This document shows positions 16,473-24,661 of a stretch of DNA of 64,000 nt, one piece after another; within the stretch, counting starts at the first letter, position 1; each line of letters begins with the position of its first letter. The position numbers and the translations under genes were made by a program. The notes beneath the pieces are model-generated. The model had not been told where the DNA came from. It was given only the letters and a program-made list of their open reading frames with translations, and made no database searches. Origin of the DNA: Clostridiaceae bacterium (lineage in GTDB: Bacteria; Bacillota; Clostridia; Oscillospirales; Acutalibacteraceae); assembly GCA_016295355.1 (NCBI GenBank), contig JAEDLK010000002.1, positions 1-64,000 of the forward strand. The letters are read 5' to 3'.

Positions 16473-17579
16473 ATGCAAACGAAAATTGATGTTTTTTCCG
16501 GCTTTTTGGGAGCGGGCAAAACAACCCTGATTAAGAAACTGATCAAAGAAGCCTTTACCGGTGAGCAAATTGTGATTATTGAGAATGAGTTCGGTGAAAT
16601 CGGCATTGACGGCTGTTTCTTACAGGATGCCGGCATTACCGTTACCGAAATGAATTCCGGTTGTATTTGTTGCAGCTTGGTAGGCGATTTCGGCGAAGCG
16701 TTAACCAAGGTCATCGAGACCTACCATCCGGATCGCATCATCATTGAACCGTCCGGTGTCGGTAAGTTAAGCGATGTTATCAAGGCAGTTCGGGATTTGC
16801 AACTGCCGGACGTGCTGCTTAACAGCTTTACAACGGTTGCCGATGCCACTAAAATTAAGGTCTACATGAAAAACTTCGGTGAGTTTTACAACAACCAAAT
16901 TGCCTTTGCCAACTGTTTGGTGTTAAGCCGCAGTCAGTTGGTCAAGGAGGACAAGCTGGAGGGCTTGATTGCCCTGTTGCGTGAACAAAACCCCCATGCC
17001 ACCGTTGTGACCACCCCCTGGGACGCCATCGACGGCTCTGCCATTCTCTCGGCCATGGAACATACCGATTCGCTTTTTGATGAATGGCAGGCGTTAGCCG
17101 GACAGGAGGCCGAAAAACACCATCACCACCATGACGAAGATTGCGAATGCCATCACCACCATGATAACGATGATAACGAGCATGAGCATCACCATCATGA
17201 CCATGACGAAGATTGCGAATGCCATCACCACCATGACGAGGAACATGAACATCATCACCATGACGGTCATTGTTGTTGCGGACATCATCACAGCCATGAT
17301 GCCGACGAGGTATTTACCAGTTGGGGTAAAGAAACGGTGCATCGGTTCAGCAAGGAAACCCTTCATACGGCGTTATCTGCCTTTGACAGCGAATCGACCT
17401 ATGGCACTATTTTGCGTGCTAAGGGGATTGTTGAGGGCGAAGACGGCAACTGGATTCATTTTGACTATGTGCCCGGCCAGGTCGATGTGCGCACCGGCAG
17501 TGCTGCTACCATCGGACGGTTGTGTGTGATTGGCTCAGGGCTAAATGAAGAAAAACTCACCGAGCTGTTCGGCCTGTAA
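16473..17579 (+). CDS. CobW/G3E-family GTPase with long His/Cys-rich metal-binding insert
   Basis: The protein has 368 residues from ATG 16473; a TTG at 16455 lies inside the ribosome site AGAGGAA and is rejected. Walker A is GFLGAGKTTL, the family CxCC motif is GCICCSL, and the C-terminal CobW domain begins near WGKETVHRFS. Between them (about 17119-17300) is a run of roughly 60 residues made mostly of His, Asp, Glu and Cys, with repeated HHHHD and DCEC units encoded by 36-base direct repeats (17129-17164 and 17201-17236). G3E proteins are metallochaperone GTPases for zinc, nickel or cobalt. The insert is likely a metal reservoir or sensor. The next gene is a partner paralogue 18 bases on. 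Confidence 0.9.
   Translation: MQTKIDVFSGFLGAGKTTLIKKLIKEAFTGEQIVIIENEFGEIGIDGCFLQDAGITVTEMNSGCICCSLVGDFGEALTKVIETYHPDRIIIEPSGVGKLSDVIKAVRDLQLPDVLLNSFTTVADATKIKVYMKNFGEFYNNQIAFANCLVLSRSQLVKEDKLEGLIALLREQNPHATVVTTPWDAIDGSAILSAMEHTDSLFDEWQALAGQEAEKHHHHHDEDCECHHHHDNDDNEHEHHHHDHDEDCECHHHHDEEHEHHHHDGHCCCGHHHSHDADEVFTSWGKETVHRFSKETLHTALSAFDSESTYGTILRAKGIVEGEDGNWIHFDYVPGQVDVRTGSAATIGRLCVIGSGLNEEKLTELFGL
17129..17236 (+). repeat. 72-base-period direct repeat coding the His/Cys-rich insert
   Basis: The same 36 bases occur at 17129-17164 and 17201-17236, in frame (24 codons apart), both coding H-D-E-D-C-E-C-H-type units. This is an internal gene duplication, which can vary by slippage. Confidence 0.85.
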
Positions 17580-17597
17580 AGAAACGGAGAATACAAC

Positions 17598-18539
17598 ATG
17601 GATATTCCGGTTTATCTGTTCACCGGCTTTTTAGAGGGCGGTAAAACAAAATTCATCCAGGAAACGCTGGAGGATCCCCGCTTTTCCAGTCCCGACCCCA
17701 CCCTATTATTGGTCTGCGAAGAGGGCTTTACCGAATATGAACCCGATTGCTTTGTGGATAAAAATGTTTTCACAGAGCTAATTGAGGAGGAATCCGATTT
17801 AACGGTTGAGACCCTTGACAGCCTGTTAAAGAAACACAAAGCAAAACGAGTTTTGGTAGAATATAACGGCATGTGGATGCTGAACAGTTTTTATTCGGCT
17901 ATGCCCAAGCAGTGGATGCTGTATCAGGAATTCTTTTTTGCCGACGCCACCCGTTTCGAGTCATACAATGCCAATATGCGGTCTCTGACGGTGGATAAAC
18001 TGCAAACCTGCGACATGGTCATTCTCAATCGCTATCATGACGGCCTTGACCAAATGGCCCTGCACAAAATTGTCAGAGGTATCAGCCGCCGTGCCGATAT
18101 TGCTTACGAAAAGCCTGACGGCAGTGTTTCTTATGACGACATCAAGGATCCGCTCCCGTTTGATTTAGATGCCAACCCCATCGTAATAGACGACCGTGAT
18201 TTTGCTTTGTGGTATCGGGATATGGCCGAAGAGCCGCAAAGGTATGACGGAAAAATCGTTAAGTTCAAGGGTGTTGTCGCTGTCGGCGGTAAGCTCCCGA
18301 AAAATTGTTTTGCCATCGGCCGGCATATCATGACCTGCTGTGAAGCCGATATTGCCTATTCCGGCATCATCTGCGACAGCGAAAAGGCCTCCTTGCTTCA
18401 TTCCCGTGACTGGATTATGCTCACAGCCAAAATCAGCATCAAAAAGCACCGTACCTACACCGCACCCGGCCCTGTGCTGACCCTCATCGACATGGCCGCC
18501 ACCTCCCCTGCCGACCCGGAAGTCGCCACCTTCTATTAA
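17598..18539 (+). CDS. CobW-like protein fused to a TIGR03943-type domain
   Basis: The 313-residue protein has a CobW-type N-terminal half whose P-loop is altered (GFLEGGKTKF in place of GFLGAGKTTL) and which lacks the CxCC motif. The C-terminal quarter (about 215-300) reads YDGKIVKFKGVVAVGG, then FAIGRHIMTCCEADIAYSGIIC, which fits the conserved CC-containing end of TIGR03943 proteins that accompany UPF0718-type permeases. It lies 18 bases after the metallochaperone gene, in the same operon. Likely a metal-handling partner, with GTPase activity doubtful; no permease gene is nearby. Confidence 0.78.
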   Translation: MDIPVYLFTGFLEGGKTKFIQETLEDPRFSSPDPTLLLVCEEGFTEYEPDCFVDKNVFTELIEEESDLTVETLDSLLKKHKAKRVLVEYNGMWMLNSFYSAMPKQWMLYQEFFFADATRFESYNANMRSLTVDKLQTCDMVILNRYHDGLDQMALHKIVRGISRRADIAYEKPDGSVSYDDIKDPLPFDLDANPIVIDDRDFALWYRDMAEEPQRYDGKIVKFKGVVAVGGKLPKNCFAIGRHIMTCCEADIAYSGIICDSEKASLLHSRDWIMLTAKISIKKHRTYTAPGPVLTLIDMAATSPADPEVATFY

Positions 18540-18573
18540 ACCGGCAGTACCGTTTTTAACAACATTTGGACAA

Positions 18574-18622
18574 CCCCGTATGCAAAGCATTGATGTAACG
18601 CTTTGCATACGGGGTGTTTTTT
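18574..18622 (+). terminator. Terminator of the CobW operon
   Basis: CCCCGTATGCAAAGC (18574-18588) pairs perfectly with GCTTTGCATACGGGG (18600-18614), then a TGTTTTTT tail. Confidence 0.92.
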
Positions 18623-18701
18623 ATATTTCGAAACGGCTTTAGCCATGTATTGCCGTATACGACAGTAAGTGTTAAAGCAATAGGGTTTTGAATCATTCAC
18701 C

Positions 18702-18749
18702 AAATAAAAACAACCTGCCATCAAAGAAAGACTCCTCGGTAGCAGGTTG
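18702..18749 (-). terminator. Terminator of the ABC importer operon
   Basis: CAACCTGC (18711-18718) pairs with GCAGGTTG (18742-18749). On the minus strand the stem is followed by TTTTTATTT, 68 bases past the last gene. Confidence 0.75.
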
Positions 18750-18816
18750 CTTTATGATACGATAACATATGAAAGAGACAGAAACGGTGAAGTTTCACTG
18801 TTTTATCTCCTAAAAC

Positions 18817-19611
18817 TCAGGCGAGCATGGCACGGTCGCTGTCAAATTCGCTGCCGCTGGCCTTAGCGAACAGGTTCAGCAAATCCTCCACTGTGAGTTT
18901 CTGTTTTTCCTCTCCGGCCACGTCCACCACCACACGGCCGGCATGGAGCATAACCAGCCGATTGCCGTGACGGATGGCGTCCCGCATGTTGTGGGTGACC
19001 ATAAGCGTGGTCAAATGATTCTCGTTAACAACCTTATCGGTGATTTCCAACACACGAGCGGCTGTTTTCGGGTCAAGAGAAGCAGTATGCTCGTCCAGCA
19101 TCAACAGCTTGGGCTTGTTCATGGAAGCCATCAAAAGTGTAAGCGCCTGCCTTTGACCGCCGGACAGCAGTTTCACCTTGACATTCAACCGATCTTCCAA
19201 GCCGAGATCCAGTTGTGAGAGCATCTTTTTATAGTTCTCCCGTTCCTCACGGGTGATGCCGGTTTTAAGCCCTCTTTTCTTACCCCGGCGGGCAGCCAAT
19301 GCCAAGTTTTCCTCAATTTGCATATCGGCCGCCGTGCCCAACATAGGGTCTTGGAACACTCGTCCGAGGTATTTGGATCTTTCATACTCGGGCAAATCGG
19401 TTATATCCATGCCGTCCAGCAGAATTTTACCGCTATCCGGTTTCCAAACGCCGGAAATTGCGTTTTGCAGGGTGCTTTTTCCGGCGCCGTTTCCGCCGAT
19501 AACCGTTACAAAATCACCATCGGCCAACGAGAGAGAAAGATCGTTCAAAGCAATTTTTTCATGAATACTTCCCTTGTTAAATGCTTTGGTTATATGGCTG
19601 ATTTCAAGCAT
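18817..19611 (-). CDS. ABC transporter ATP-binding protein (aromatic amino acid-type importer)
   Basis: The 264-residue ATPase has Walker A GGNGAGKST, signature LSGGQRQALTLL, Walker B LLMLDEHTASLD and switch His MVTHNMRD. It belongs with the permease and lipoprotein upstream, forming an importer of the TrpXYZ (DUF534/BMP-like) type. Its start overlaps the permease stop by eight bases. The attenuator before the operon suggests uptake of tyrosine and/or phenylalanine or a precursor. Confidence 0.92.
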   Translation of the reverse strand: MLEISHITKAFNKGSIHEKIALNDLSLSLADGDFVTVIGGNGAGKSTLQNAISGVWKPDSGKILLDGMDITDLPEYERSKYLGRVFQDPMLGTAADMQIEENLALAARRGKKRGLKTGITREERENYKKMLSQLDLGLEDRLNVKVKLLSGGQRQALTLLMASMNKPKLLMLDEHTASLDPKTAARVLEITDKVVNENHLTTLMVTHNMRDAIRHGNRLVMLHAGRVVVDVAGEEKQKLTVEDLLNLFAKASGSEFDSDRAMLA

Positions 19612-20509
19612 GCTGTTTTCCTCTTTTCGCGGTCAATTTTTTTTGAAAATAGGTTTTTTTCACATACGGCATTCCCAAGAAGGCGGCCACCACTAAGGCG
19701 GAGAACATTTTCAACAAATCGGTATCCAAGCCAATGAAAATAACCACCTGGTAGACGATATAATAAATAACACCGCCCGCCAACACGCCGATCAGCCGCA
19801 CGGCAAAGTTGGATGAAATGCGTTTGACAATGGCCAAACCGATAATGACGGCGGCTAAGCCGATAACAATGGCACCTCGGCCCATATTGATGTCCGCGAA
19901 ACCCTGATACTGACATAAGAGGCCACCCGAAAGAGCCACAATGCCATTGGACAGGGATAATCCCAACAGCTTTGTCATATTGGTATTGATGCCCTGCGCC
20001 CTACTCATGGCCTGATTACTGCCGGTGGAACGCACCGCACACCCGATTTCGGTTCCGAAGAACCAATACAGCAGAATAACCAACAAGGCCGACACCAGCA
20101 ATAGGACGGGCAGCGCCGCCGGGATATGCATTTGAGAAACAATCAGCGAATAATTCCTGGCAGGAATAGCCTGATTGGCTTTACCCATAATTTTTAGGTT
20201 AACCGACCAAAGCATAAGTTGAGTCAGAATTCCGGACAAAATAGCGGGAATGCCTAAATAAATATGGAACAAACCGGTCACCAAGCCGGTCAAACAACCG
20301 GTAAGGACCGCCGCCAGTAAGGCCAAATACGGATTGACGCCTGCCAGAATCAACATGGTGCAGACCGCCGCGCCGGTTCCGATGCTCCCATCAACGGTTA
20401 AATCAGCCACATCAAGGATTTTATAGGTAATAAACACACCGATTGCCATAATACCCCAGATGAGTCCCTGCGCTATTGCGCCCGGCATCGTGTTGAGTAA
20501 TGCTAACAT
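19604..20509 (-). CDS. ABC transporter permease (TrpY-type)
   Basis: The 301-residue protein is very hydrophobic, with about nine membrane segments, of the branched-chain amino acid permease fold (KILDVADLTVDGSIGTGAAVCTMLI; GLAAVIIGLAI; the coupling region GINTNMTKLLGLSLSNGIVALSGGLL). It forms the channel of the importer with the ATPase downstream and the lipoprotein upstream. The C-terminus is basic (KKLTAKRGKQHA). It begins 18 bases after the lipoprotein gene. Confidence 0.92.
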   Translation of the reverse strand: MLALLNTMPGAIAQGLIWGIMAIGVFITYKILDVADLTVDGSIGTGAAVCTMLILAGVNPYLALLAAVLTGCLTGLVTGLFHIYLGIPAILSGILTQLMLWSVNLKIMGKANQAIPARNYSLIVSQMHIPAALPVLLLVSALLVILLYWFFGTEIGCAVRSTGSNQAMSRAQGINTNMTKLLGLSLSNGIVALSGGLLCQYQGFADINMGRGAIVIGLAAVIIGLAIVKRISSNFAVRLIGVLAGGVIYYIVYQVVIFIGLDTDLLKMFSALVVAAFLGMPYVKKTYFQKKLTAKRGKQHA

Positions 20510-20527
20510 TTGTTATGATACCCCCGT

Positions 20528-21484
20528 TTACTTTAAGACCTCGTAACCGTTCGGCACACTGATGCCAAGCTCTTTACACATACTTTCATTAACCATTTTG
20601 GTAGCCGGTGCATATTCAATCGGCATTTCGGATACATTCTTCTTGCCGGTCAGGATATCCGCCGCCATCTCGCCGGTCTTGTAGCCGAGATCATAGTAGC
20701 TGATAGACAGCGTTGCCACGCCGCAACCCTTACAAATGGAACTTTCGCCGGCAATAACGGGTTTTTTAGCTGTACGGACAATGTTGCCGATGATTTCGAC
20801 GCAGGAAGCTGCCGTATTATCTGTGGGAATGTAAATAACATCGCTGGCGGCTACTGCGGCATTGGTTACAGCGGCAATATCATTGGAATCGCTGAAGGTA
20901 AAACGGGAACAACTAATGCCCTTTTTAGTCAGGTAATCTTCCACCACCTGAACCTGGTATGCCGAGTTTGCTTCGGCCGAGCAGAACAGAAGGCCGACCT
21001 TTTTAGCGTCGGGGAACAATTCCATCAATACATCAGCCTGTTGTGTGAGCGGGGCCAAGTCAGATGTACCGGACACATTACCGCCGACGGTTCCGTTAAA
21101 GTTATCCAACTTCAGTGCCACGCCGTACTCGGTAATGGAAGTTCCCAACACCGGGATGCTGGCAGTAGCGTTAGCGGCCGCCTGCAAAGCAGCGGTGGCA
21201 TTCGCCATAATTAAATCAACTTTTTTCTGCACAAACGAATTGGCAATGGTGTTGCAGGTGTTGGGGTCACTGGCAGCATTCTGCACGTCAAAAGTAACAT
21301 TTTCTTCACCCAAGCGGTCAATCAATGCCTGCTTAAAACCCTTTGTAGCTGCGTCTAACGCATCGTGCGTGACCAACTGACAAATACCGACGGAATATGC
21401 TTTCTTCTCTCCGCACCCGGTCATGGAAACACACAGGGTCAATGTAAGAACCAGCGCCATTACAATACTGACTATTCTTTTCAT
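20528..21484 (-). CDS. ABC transporter substrate-binding lipoprotein (TrpX/DUF534 family)
   Basis: About 318 residues from ATG 21484, which has GGGAGGAA nine bases ahead; a longer frame to 21550 has no such site and would run into the leader. Signal peptide MKRIVSIVMALVLTLTLCVS with lipobox SMTGC. The mature protein (YSVGICQLVTHDALDAATKGFKQALID, VDLIMANATAALQAA) is of the DUF534 type found in TrpXYZ importers. The upstream Tyr/Phe leader peptide points to an aromatic amino acid ligand, Tyr or Phe more likely than Trp. Confidence 0.92.
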   Translation of the reverse strand: MKRIVSIVMALVLTLTLCVSMTGCGEKKAYSVGICQLVTHDALDAATKGFKQALIDRLGEENVTFDVQNAASDPNTCNTIANSFVQKKVDLIMANATAALQAAANATASIPVLGTSITEYGVALKLDNFNGTVGGNVSGTSDLAPLTQQADVLMELFPDAKKVGLLFCSAEANSAYQVQVVEDYLTKKGISCSRFTFSDSNDIAAVTNAAVAASDVIYIPTDNTAASCVEIIGNIVRTAKKPVIAGESSICKGCGVATLSISYYDLGYKTGEMAADILTGKKNVSEMPIEYAPATKMVNESMCKELGISVPNGYEVLK

Positions 21485-21587
21485 TTTCTTTTTTCCTCCC
21501 ATTCTTGTTTTACGGTTTACTGTATACTGAGTTGCGTCATCTCTTGCCATGTCGGCAATATCATCCCCTTTTATTGTTAGCTTATAA

Positions 21588-21624
21588 AAAGAAAACCGTG
21601 CGGATTTGTGATCCGTACGGTTTT
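21588..21624 (-). terminator. Attenuator terminator with competing antiterminator
   Basis: AAAACCGT-CGGAT (21592-21605) pairs with ATCCG-ACGGTTTT (21611-21624). On the minus strand it ends in TTTTCTTTTT before the lipoprotein gene. The segment 21603-21612 (GATTTGTGAT on plus) is exactly complementary to 21679-21688 inside the leader peptide gene, giving a 10-bp antiterminator that excludes the terminator. Confidence 0.85.
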
Positions 21625-21663
21625 TTAATCATCCAGGGCCACGTCCCTGCTACGATCAAACTT

Positions 21664-21759
21664 TTATCCGTTTTGCGCATCACAAATCGCTTCTACTTTA
21701 TCGCTAAAGTAAAAGTAGTAGTAATATGCACTTGCAAAACGAATGTTTTGAGCGAACAT
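21664..21759 (-). CDS. Leader peptide with YYYYFYF run (attenuation control)
   Basis: A 31-codon ORF with GGGAG seven bases before its ATG. It begins MFAQNIRFASA, then has seven consecutive aromatic codons (Tyr x4, Phe, Tyr, Phe), then SDKVEAICDAQNG and TAA. The codons GCG ATT TGT GAT near its end (21679-21690) carry the sequence complementary to the attenuator loop. A ribosome stalled on the Tyr/Phe codons leaves this segment free to form the antiterminator; one reaching the stop codon covers it, and the terminator forms. This is the classical logic of phe/trp leader control, here for an ABC importer. Confidence 0.85.
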   Translation of the reverse strand: MFAQNIRFASAYYYYFYFSDKVEAICDAQNG

Positions 21760-21787
21760 AGCCGAACTCCCTTATAAATTTTAGTCC

Positions 21788-21816
21788 ATTATAGTAGGTG
21801 AATCGACATTTGTCAA
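21788..21816 (-). promoter_or_regulatory. Consensus promoter of the leader/ABC operon
   Basis: On the minus strand: TTGACA (21816-21811), 17 bases, TATAAT (21793-21788). It is a perfect SigA match; the predicted start near 21781 gives a short leader before the peptide ATG at 21759. Confidence 0.92.
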
Positions 21817-21841
21817 GTAGTTTGTATCAAATTTTTCCCGG

Positions 21842-22429
21842 TCAGTTTTGCTGCAGATACGGAACGATCTTCTTCATAGAGTCCTCATACTCTTCATCCG
21901 AGGAATTTTTGAAGATCAATAGATCGTCCACCGAGTCACTTCCCCTCAGACATTCGGGGATACTAAAATCACGGGTGGCAATGTACTCATCCCAGTGAGC
22001 CAGCTTCCAGGTATCCCGTTCCGAATTACGCTCCACCATGCGTTTGTAGCAAACATCCAATGAAGTTTGCACCCAAACCACCGTCAATTTAGCATGATAC
22101 GGCATGAGTTTTTTCTTAAGGCTCCGCATATATTCCGGATCACGAACCTCTCTGGTAAAGGGGGCGTTAATCAGCACCAAGTCCTCATACTGCAAAGCCT
22201 CCAGCGCCAGATTAAGAACAACCTCGTATTCAACATTCCGCAAATGGGTCTCAAAAAACTCCGAACTGCGGTTGCGTTCCTCACCTGCCACATCAAAAGC
22301 CACATTGGACAAATCAATCAGCGTGTCCTTATCCAAATACACAATGTGTTCCAGATTTTTGGCCAGCATTTGAGAAATAAATGTTTTGCCACAGGCCGGT
22401 GGCGATGTAACCAAAATTAAGCGTTTCAC
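21842..22429 (-). CDS. AAA/P-loop kinase-like protein
   Basis: The protein has about 195 residues from a GTG at 22429 with GGAG eight bases before it; the frame is open further upstream but without a ribosome site. Walker A is TSPPACGKTFIS. A later stretch VVWVQTSLDVCYKRMVERN resembles the nucleoside-kinase or zeta-toxin type lid region. It lies just upstream of the importer promoter, on the same strand. There is no antitoxin partner next to it, so a toxin role is not supported. Probably a small-molecule kinase of unknown substrate. Confidence 0.7.
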   Translation of the reverse strand: MKRLILVTSPPACGKTFISQMLAKNLEHIVYLDKDTLIDLSNVAFDVAGEERNRSSEFFETHLRNVEYEVVLNLALEALQYEDLVLINAPFTREVRDPEYMRSLKKKLMPYHAKLTVVWVQTSLDVCYKRMVERNSERDTWKLAHWDEYIATRDFSIPECLRGSDSVDDLLIFKNSSDEEYEDSMKKIVPYLQQN

Positions 22430-23197
22430 AGTACCAACTCCGATATTACTCCAAACCGTCGTCGTTTCGACCACATGGTTAGATTATCATTTTTCCCGTA
22501 TATTACAAAGATATAATCAGTCTACCACATTTGTCATCGACATTCAAGAAAAAACTTCAAATTTTGTCAGGAACTTACAAAAAAATTCATCGGACAATGA
22601 TTATACTGCTATATTCAGCTTTATTCAAAGGATTTTCGGCATTGCTTTATATGATTATCCCATAGATGCATCCTATTTTGATAAAGTCACAGCAACACCA
22701 TTTCACGGTCTTGGCCATCAAGTCGCCGATGCACAAAAGCCTGCTCCTAAGCTATCACAATATTTCTCTGCCATCAGCGTTTCTTGGACTTCAGAAAAGT
22801 CATTCGATTATGTTGAATGTGAGAGACAATCATACAAAATACCAAAGAATATGCTGGCGCACAAGGTAAACTAACACACAGAACCACGCCGACAGCCAAA
22901 AAAGAGCGCCTGATCGGTGTCTGTCATTGATTCTGCAAAGATTATGTCTCATCATTGCAAATCCATTATTCACTATTCATTAGCGTAAGCGGCTTCAATA
23001 TTGATTATTCATTTGAAAAAGTCGCTTAATGAATATTGAAGGAATGAATAATTAATCATGAATCATAGAAACAAAAAAGCCGCCTAAGTGAACTTAAGCG
23101 ACTTTTTCGTTTGTTTAAGAGCTATCAAAAAGATATAAAAGTCTTTTTTGGCAGATGGACTCAAACCCGCGAGACATTCAATCAGTTAATTCAGAAT
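22430..23197. other. AT-rich gene-poor stretch with inverted repeats
   Basis: About 770 bases with no gene I trust. A plus-strand frame to 22874 begins antisense to the kinase gene and matches nothing. From 22975 to 23041 complementary blocks recur (ATTCATTAGCG with CGCTTAATGAAT; CTTCAATATT with AATATTGAAG), looking like a degenerate miniature element. A terminator at 23073-23107 closes the barnase/barstar operon. Confidence 0.5.
23073..23107 (-). terminator. Terminator of the toxin/barstar operon
   Basis: AAAAAAG-GC-TAAGT (23073-23089) pairs with ACTTA-GC-CTTTTT (23092-23107), with T-rich arms on both strands. On the minus strand it follows the barstar stop by 91 bases. Confidence 0.7.
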
Positions 23198-23515
23198 TTA
23201 CGATATGATTTTATACGTAAAATTGCTTTCTATAGAACTCACTCTATCAAACACTCTTAACATGATTTTGCACTCTTCTCGCAACTTTTCATCTAATGAA
23301 TCTAAATTGTGCACTTCAACAATATATTTTTCATCATCAAATAAATATCTGAGACAATCCCAAAGAGCGTCCCAGTTTTCTCCGTAATATTCGGGCAATC
23401 CAAACTTTTCTTTAAGCATTAAGTGAATTTCACCTAAATATTTGCATTTGGAAAAATCTAAAATGATAGGGTTTTCGGTTATTTCTTTAAATGCATGATA
23501 ATCATTACAATTCAA
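23198..23515 (-). CDS. Barstar-family ribonuclease inhibitor
   Basis: The 105-residue protein starts at TTG (23515), eight bases after AGGAGG. It has the barstar layout: ILDFSKCKYLGEIHLMLKEKFGLPEYYGENWDALWDCL, where the Tyr-Gly-x-Asn-x-Asp-Ala-Leu-Trp-Asp segment is the family signature that plugs the RNase active site, then a C-terminal beta strand and helix. It lies 12 bases after the barnase-like gene and is its obvious immunity partner. Confidence 0.92.
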   Translation of the reverse strand: MNCNDYHAFKEITENPIILDFSKCKYLGEIHLMLKEKFGLPEYYGENWDALWDCLRYLFDDEKYIVEVHNLDSLDEKLREECKIMLRVFDRVSSIESNFTYKIIS

Positions 23516-23527
23516 TTCTTTTACCTC

Positions 23528-24097
23528 CTATACAATTTCAAAAAAAGTTTTGTAGTGGTCGTATGTTACAAATATTAACCCATCATGTGAGTAAACAACT
23601 CTTTGATTATTTCTATAACCAAACCTGTAATTTATATCTGCTTCATACCAAATACGACCCTCTTTGCTCGGTAAATGACCGTTATCATCATAATATTCTC
23701 CGCCAAATATCATCTTATCCGGACAAGCCATTGATAGATTCGCTAATTTAGGTTTCCAACCATTTGCCTTGGCATCGGCACTGGTTAAATAACAATCCGG
23801 CAATTTTGATTCGTGCTTTAGAGTCCAATCAGCTCCGTTTAATCCTTTGGTTGTAGCCGTTCCTGATTTTACTGTTTTCATAATCAAGATACTACATCTA
23901 CAATTAGGATGCAATGGCGGTTCTTTATCCGGTTGCTCATTCATCAGCCAAATCTTACCGTGCCGGTTTCGGCATGCCGGACAAGTCTTTAAATCTAAAA
24001 CCGCTATCCAATTTTTATATTTGCTGCTTTCAGAAAATTCAGGATTCCAATTCGAACCGTTAATTGTTTGTAGAAGTAGATAAGTGAAAAAATCCAT
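23528..24097 (-). CDS. Barnase-family ribonuclease toxin with MuF-like Cys motif
   Basis: 189 residues from ATG 24097, with a strong AGGAGGTG site; the frame extends to 24196 but without one. The N-terminal third holds CxxC (39-42; TCPACRNRHGKIW) and PPLHPNCRC (60-68), the short zinc-type motif at the end of MuF/SPP1 gp7 phage head proteins. From about residue 95 it is barnase-like: LPDCYLTSADAKANGW, GRIWYEADINY with Glu152, YRNNQRVVYS with Arg162 and Arg166, and TYDHYKTF with His181, so the catalytic set is complete. No signal peptide is evident. It resembles a truncated MuF polymorphic toxin, with barstar next to it. Confidence 0.88.
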   Translation of the reverse strand: MDFFTYLLLQTINGSNWNPEFSESSKYKNWIAVLDLKTCPACRNRHGKIWLMNEQPDKEPPLHPNCRCSILIMKTVKSGTATTKGLNGADWTLKHESKLPDCYLTSADAKANGWKPKLANLSMACPDKMIFGGEYYDDNGHLPSKEGRIWYEADINYRFGYRNNQRVVYSHDGLIFVTYDHYKTFFEIV

Positions 24098-24462
24098 ATA
24101 TACACACCTCCTTTGAGAGACAATATATATGGCTTTTTTTGCGACATTCACCGACATATTTGGTAATCCGTTCCGCAAGGCACACCTAACCTTCAAAAGT
24201 CCCGAATATATGGACGCACGAAGAATGAAGAGGTAAAATGTAAAAATCCCGACTGCTTACGCATTCTCGTTTCCCGGCTGGCAATAGGGATTTTTCCGAT
24301 CGCTACCGCTCCTTTGCCTCGCTTTCGCTCGTTACCCACGGACTCGGCAACCTTTCGGGGAAAGGTTGCCGCTTTGCTTCGCAAAACCGTCCTTGTTCGA
24401 ATCCCTTTGAAAACTGATATAAAAATAAAAAAACAGCAAACCGTTAAGTTTGCTGTTCATTT
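24098..24462. other. Gene-poor stretch before the tRNA-Gln terminator
   Basis: About 365 bases. Overlapping short frames on both strands match nothing. Short complementary runs (CGGCAACCTTTC with GGAAAGGTTGCCG, 24344-24372) form a hairpin. The region is more likely spacer or decayed sequence than a gene. Confidence 0.45.
24421..24457 (-). terminator. Terminator of tRNA-Gln
   Basis: AACAGCAAAC (24432-24441) pairs with GTTTGCTGTT (24448-24457). On the minus strand the tail is TTTTTTATTTTT. Confidence 0.9.
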
Positions 24463-24536
24463 TGGCTGGGGAATAGGGATTCGAACCCCAACAAACAGAG
24501 TCAGAGTCTGTCGTGCTACCGTTACACAATTCCCCA
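24463..24536 (-). tRNA. tRNA-Gln (anticodon CTG)
   Basis: 74 nt including an encoded CCA. Acceptor TGGGGAA/TTCCCCA, anticodon stem ACAGA/TCTGT with loop CTCTGAC (anticodon CTG), T-arm TGGGG-TTCGAAT-CCCTA. It is served by the glnS product encoded at 57.4 kb. Confidence 0.95.
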
Positions 24537-24661
24537 AAATCGGTGACAAATGCTATTATAAGTTCTTTGTCTTCATTTGTCAAGCAAAAAATTTTCAAAA
24601 AAAAATAAAAAAAGACTTGCAAAATATGATTCGATATGATATTATAGTCGAGCAGGTAATT

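Noticed and set aside
17119..17300. CRISPR-like or tandem repeat array
   Set aside because: The repeats are in frame and encode the His/Cys-rich insert; there are no spacers and no cas genes.
21842..22429. Zeta-type toxin
   Set aside because: The kinase fold is similar, but there is no epsilon-type antitoxin gene beside it.
22386..22874. 162-codon plus-strand frame
   Set aside because: It begins antisense to the kinase gene and its own sequence matches nothing.
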